DNA of 33,701 nucleotides, taken from positions 1 through 33,701 of the forward strand of contig JAMFTA010000222.1 in NCBI GenBank assembly GCA_026225565.1, written 5' to 3'. The notes below the pieces were generated by a model. It was not told where the DNA came from. It made no database searches and was given only the letters and a program-made list of their open reading frames with translations. Positions 31,563 to 33,701 of this stretch are shown here, piece after piece. Positions within the stretch are counted from its first letter, which is position 1, and the number at the start of each line of letters is the position of its first letter. This DNA comes from Caulobacter sp. (GTDB lineage Bacteria; Pseudomonadota; Alphaproteobacteria; Caulobacterales; Caulobacteraceae). Both the position numbers and the translations under genes were made by a program.

Positions 31563-32309
31563 TTAGATGCCATCGCCGATGCTTTCGGCGTCGGCGGGAT
31601 GCGCGGCGCGCGGCGTATGGATGCCGCACTCGATCTTCTCAGAGCCGGACCAACGTCCCGAGCGGGCGTCGGCGCCCTCCTCCACCGGCTTGGTGCAGGG
31701 CCAGCAGCCGATCGAGGGATAGCCGAAGGCGGCCAGAGGATGGGGCGGCAGGTCGTGTTCGGCCACATAGGCGTCGAGATCGGCCTTGGACCAGTTGGCT
31801 AAGGGGTTGAACTTGATCTTGTCGCCCTCGCCCCGCTCCACCACCGGCAGGCTGGCGCGGGTTGAGGCCTGGAAGCGCTTGCGGCCCGTGATCCAGGCGT
31901 CGAAATGCTCGCGCAGCGCCCGGTCCAGGGGCTGGACCTTCCTGATATCGCAGCAGCCGTCGGTGTCGGTCTTGTAGAGGTCGGCCTTGGGGTCCTTTAA
32001 AGCCAGGTCCTGGAAGGCGGGGCGGAGGTCTCGCACGTCGGTCAGGCCCAGCCGCGCGGACAGCACCTTTCGGTAGTCCAGGGTCTGGCCGAACTGGTGG
32101 CCGGTGTCGAGGAAGAGGACCGGGATCGAAGGATCGATCTCGGCCGCCATATGCAGCAGCACCGCCGACTCCGCTCCGAAGGAAGAGACCAGGGCGAGCT
32201 TGCCGGGATAGGCGCGGAGGGCCGCGCGCAAGATCTCCTGCGGCGTGGCGTGGCGCAGGCGCGCGTTCAGCGCATCGACGGTGGGATCAAGAGCACGGTC
32301 GAAGGCCAT
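31563..32309 (-). CDS. cysH: Adenylyl-sulfate (APS) reductase, iron-sulfur type
   Basis: Reduces activated sulfate to sulfite in cysteine biosynthesis. The 248-residue protein has the PP-loop-like substrate pocket VSSFGAESAVLLHMAAEIDP and FLDTGHQFGQTLDYR. It has two cysteine pairs, Cys119-Cys120 (DGCCDIRKV) and Cys202/Cys205 (GCWPCTKPV), that hold a [4Fe-4S] cluster. The catalytic cysteine is Cys228 in EKIECGIH. The cluster cysteines mark the type that uses APS directly, as in most alphaproteobacteria, rather than PAPS as in E. coli. Its start codon shares one base with the stop of the DUF934 gene (TGATG). Confidence 0.95.
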   Translation of the reverse strand: MAFDRALDPTVDALNARLRHATPQEILRAALRAYPGKLALVSSFGAESAVLLHMAAEIDPSIPVLFLDTGHQFGQTLDYRKVLSARLGLTDVRDLRPAFQDLALKDPKADLYKTDTDGCCDIRKVQPLDRALREHFDAWITGRKRFQASTRASLPVVERGEGDKIKFNPLANWSKADLDAYVAEHDLPPHPLAAFGYPSIGCWPCTKPVEEGADARSGRWSGSEKIECGIHTPRAAHPADAESIGDGI

Positions 32310-32887
32310 CAGTCCCTCCCTTCACGAAAGGGCGCGGCGTTGGCGCGCTCATTGTTAGCGCCCTGGATCGCCCGCGCCCGCTCCACGAAGGCTGGCGCGC
32401 GCTCGTCATTGGCCGCCTGATAGACGTGGCGGAAGCGCCCGGCAGAGCGGGCCCAGTCTTCCGCCGTGGAGCCATCGGTGGGCTCGAAGGCGTCAAAGCC
32501 GCAACGCACCATCTCGAAAGCCTGGTCGCGCAAGACGTCGCCCACCGCCCGTACTTCGCGCACGAAGCCGAAGCGTTCGCGCAGCAATGCGGCGGAGGAA
32601 TAGGCTCGCCCATCGCGGAACTTCGGAAAAGCCAGGGCCACCAAGGCCAGACGCGGAAGATCGTAGGCCAGATCCTCCACCCGCTCCGCCGGCTCGATAC
32701 GCACGCCCACAGGGCGGCCGTCGTCAAGCAAGGCGGCGCCCTCGGTCTGGAAGCGGGCCAGGGACAGGATCACCCCGCCCCCCCCTTCAAAAAGGGCGGC
32801 CGGGATCGCGTCCTCGTCGGCGACGGAGACAAAGGTGTTGGGAGCTTCGATGGCCCCCGCTTCGGTCAGCTTAATCAGCGTTGGCAT
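32309..32887 (-). CDS. DUF934 protein, sulfite-reduction accessory
   Basis: A 192-residue protein of the DUF934 family, usually annotated as an oxidoreductase probably involved in sulfite reduction because it is nearly always encoded between cysI and cysH. Here it overlaps cysI by 17 bases and cysH by one, so the three are translated together. Recognisable stretches are GVRIEPAERVEDLAYDLPRL, VALAFPKFRDGRAYSSAALL, RERFGFVREVRAVGDVLRDQ and FEMVRCGFDAFEP. The region before has a Phe-rich LARFQTEGAALLDDGRP. No cofactor motif is obvious, and the molecular role is not established. Confidence 0.9.
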   Translation of the reverse strand: MPTLIKLTEAGAIEAPNTFVSVADEDAIPAALFEGGGGVILSLARFQTEGAALLDDGRPVGVRIEPAERVEDLAYDLPRLALVALAFPKFRDGRAYSSAALLRERFGFVREVRAVGDVLRDQAFEMVRCGFDAFEPTDGSTAEDWARSAGRFRHVYQAANDERAPAFVERARAIQGANNERANAAPFREGRD

Positions 32888-33701
32888 AGACAGCCTCCTT
32901 GAAGGGCTGGGCGCCGATGCGGCGATAGGTGTCGAGGAACCGCTCGCCCTCGTGGCGGGCCCTGATATAGGTATCCACCAGGGTTTCCACAGCCTCGGTC
33001 ACCTTGGGTGCCGGCAGGGCGGGCCCCAAGATCGCGGAGATCGACGCATCCTCCGCGCCTGAACCGCCGAGCGAGATCTGGTAGAACTCCTCGCCCTTCT
33101 TATCGACGCCGAGAATGCCGATGTGGCCCACATGGTGGTGGCCGCAGGCGTTGATGCAGCCCGAGATCTTGATCTTCAGCTCGCCGATCGCCTCCGCCCG
33201 CTCCGGATCGGCGAAGCGCAGGGCGATGGCCTGGGCCACCGGGATGGCGCGCGCGTTGGCCAGCGAGCAGTAGTCCAGCCCGGGGCAGGCGATGATGTCG
33301 CTGACCAGGTCGATGTTGGAGGTGGCCAGGCCCTGGACCTTGAGCGCCGTGAACAACGCCGGAACATCGTCCAGCTTCACGTGCGGCAGCACCAGGTTCT
33401 GGGTGTAGTTCACCCGCACCTCGCCGAAGGCGTAGCGGTCGGCCAGATCGGCGATTGCCTCCATCTGCTCGGAGGAGCAGTCGCCGGGGGTCTCGCCCGG
33501 CGCCTTGAGCGACACCTCGACAATGCCGTAGCCGGCGATCTTGTGCGGCTTCACATTGTGACGGACGAAGCGCGCGAACGCCGGATCGCTCTTGGCAGAG
33601 TCGAACGCCTTGGAGACCACAGGCAGGGTCTCGAAGGCATGGGGCTGGAAAGCGCCGCGGATGCGGGCGAGCTCGGTGTCAGGCAGGTCCACGGCGGCGC
33701 C
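32871..33701 (-). CDS. cysI: Sulfite reductase hemoprotein (siroheme/4Fe-4S), 5' end beyond window
   Basis: C-terminal 276 residues of the siroheme enzyme that reduces sulfite to sulfide; the start lies past 33701. The siroheme/[4Fe-4S] cysteines are in CPGLDYCSLANARA and KISGCINACGHHHVGHIGIL, spaced as in sulfite and nitrite reductases. RVNYTQNLVLPHV is the substrate-side repeat. Either sulfite or nitrite reductase could show this, but DUF934 and cysH directly downstream fix it as the assimilatory sulfite enzyme. The frame overlaps DUF934 by 17 bases. A GTG at 33692 is inside the gene and is not the true start. Confidence 0.95.
   Translation of the reverse strand, partial: GAAVDLPDTELARIRGAFQPHAFETLPVVSKAFDSAKSDPAFARFVRHNVKPHKIAGYGIVEVSLKAPGETPGDCSSEQMEAIADLADRYAFGEVRVNYTQNLVLPHVKLDDVPALFTALKVQGLATSNIDLVSDIIACPGLDYCSLANARAIPVAQAIALRFADPERAEAIGELKIKISGCINACGHHHVGHIGILGVDKKGEEFYQISLGGSGAEDASISAILGPALPAPKVTEAVETLVDTYIRARHEGERFLDTYRRIGAQPFKEAVYANAD

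Overview
The window looks like a chromosomal segment of a GC-rich alphaproteobacterium, most likely Caulobacterales (Caulobacter/Phenylobacterium-like). The grounds are the ctaC-ctaD oxidase genes, the cysI/DUF934/cysH/fpr sulfur block, strong G/C preference at third codon positions, many 4-base ATGA gene overlaps, and a LuxR-HTH protein with a C-terminal membrane anchor of a kind I associate with this group. I see no rRNA, tRNA, CRISPR array, insertion sequence or integrase. No gene-free stretch exceeds 300 bases; the longest gaps are 4817-5078, 1876-2089, 9709-9900 and 11885-12104.

Layout. 1-1875 (minus): cytochrome c oxidase subunits II (ctaC) and I (ctaD, cut by the window edge). 2090-4440 (plus): a LiuR-like MerR regulator with a recognisable operator-promoter, then a DmdC-type acyl-CoA dehydrogenase. 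4517-9708: a carrier-protein region in two parts. The first part is an acyl carrier protein (minus) divergent from an acyl-CoA-dehydrogenase-like flavoprotein and an amino acid:[carrier protein] ligase (plus), the latter pair preceded by a near-perfect sigma-54 promoter. The second part (minus) is a second carrier protein, an AMP-forming acyl/aryl ligase and a FabG-like reductase. 9901-11998 (minus): a lower-GC, three-gene, ATGA-coupled operon of poorly known proteins led by a TIGR04255-like protein; it looks inserted. 12105-15653 (plus): GNAT-like acyltransferase, acetolactate-synthase-like ThDP enzyme and HSL-type esterase, perhaps part of the same pathway as the carrier proteins.

15643-19975 (minus): a hybrid sensor kinase followed by a FATP-like acyl-CoA synthetase. 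20075-23342 (minus): saccharopine-dehydrogenase-like oxidoreductase, ALDH7-type (AmaB-like) dehydrogenase and a GNAT acetyltransferase, divergent from an Lrp/AsnC regulator. This reads as lysine (aminoadipate semialdehyde) catabolism under local Lrp control. The Lrp gene overlaps mocA-like and xdhC-like molybdenum-hydroxylase maturation genes (plus). 25578-27303 (minus): a cassette of a LuxR-HTH/membrane protein, a nested out-of-frame gene, an Ala-rich small protein and a five-helix membrane protein with a strong hairpin at its start. 27417-30008 (minus): gabD and an S1/P1-like nuclease. 30090-33701 (minus): cysI (partial), DUF934, cysH, ferredoxin-NADP reductase and a glutathione transferase: assimilatory sulfate/sulfite reduction.

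The strongest candidates for undescribed biology are the aminoacyl-carrier-protein system (4517-7276, possibly extending to 15653), the TIGR04255-led three-gene island, and the overprinted gene at 26661-26972.
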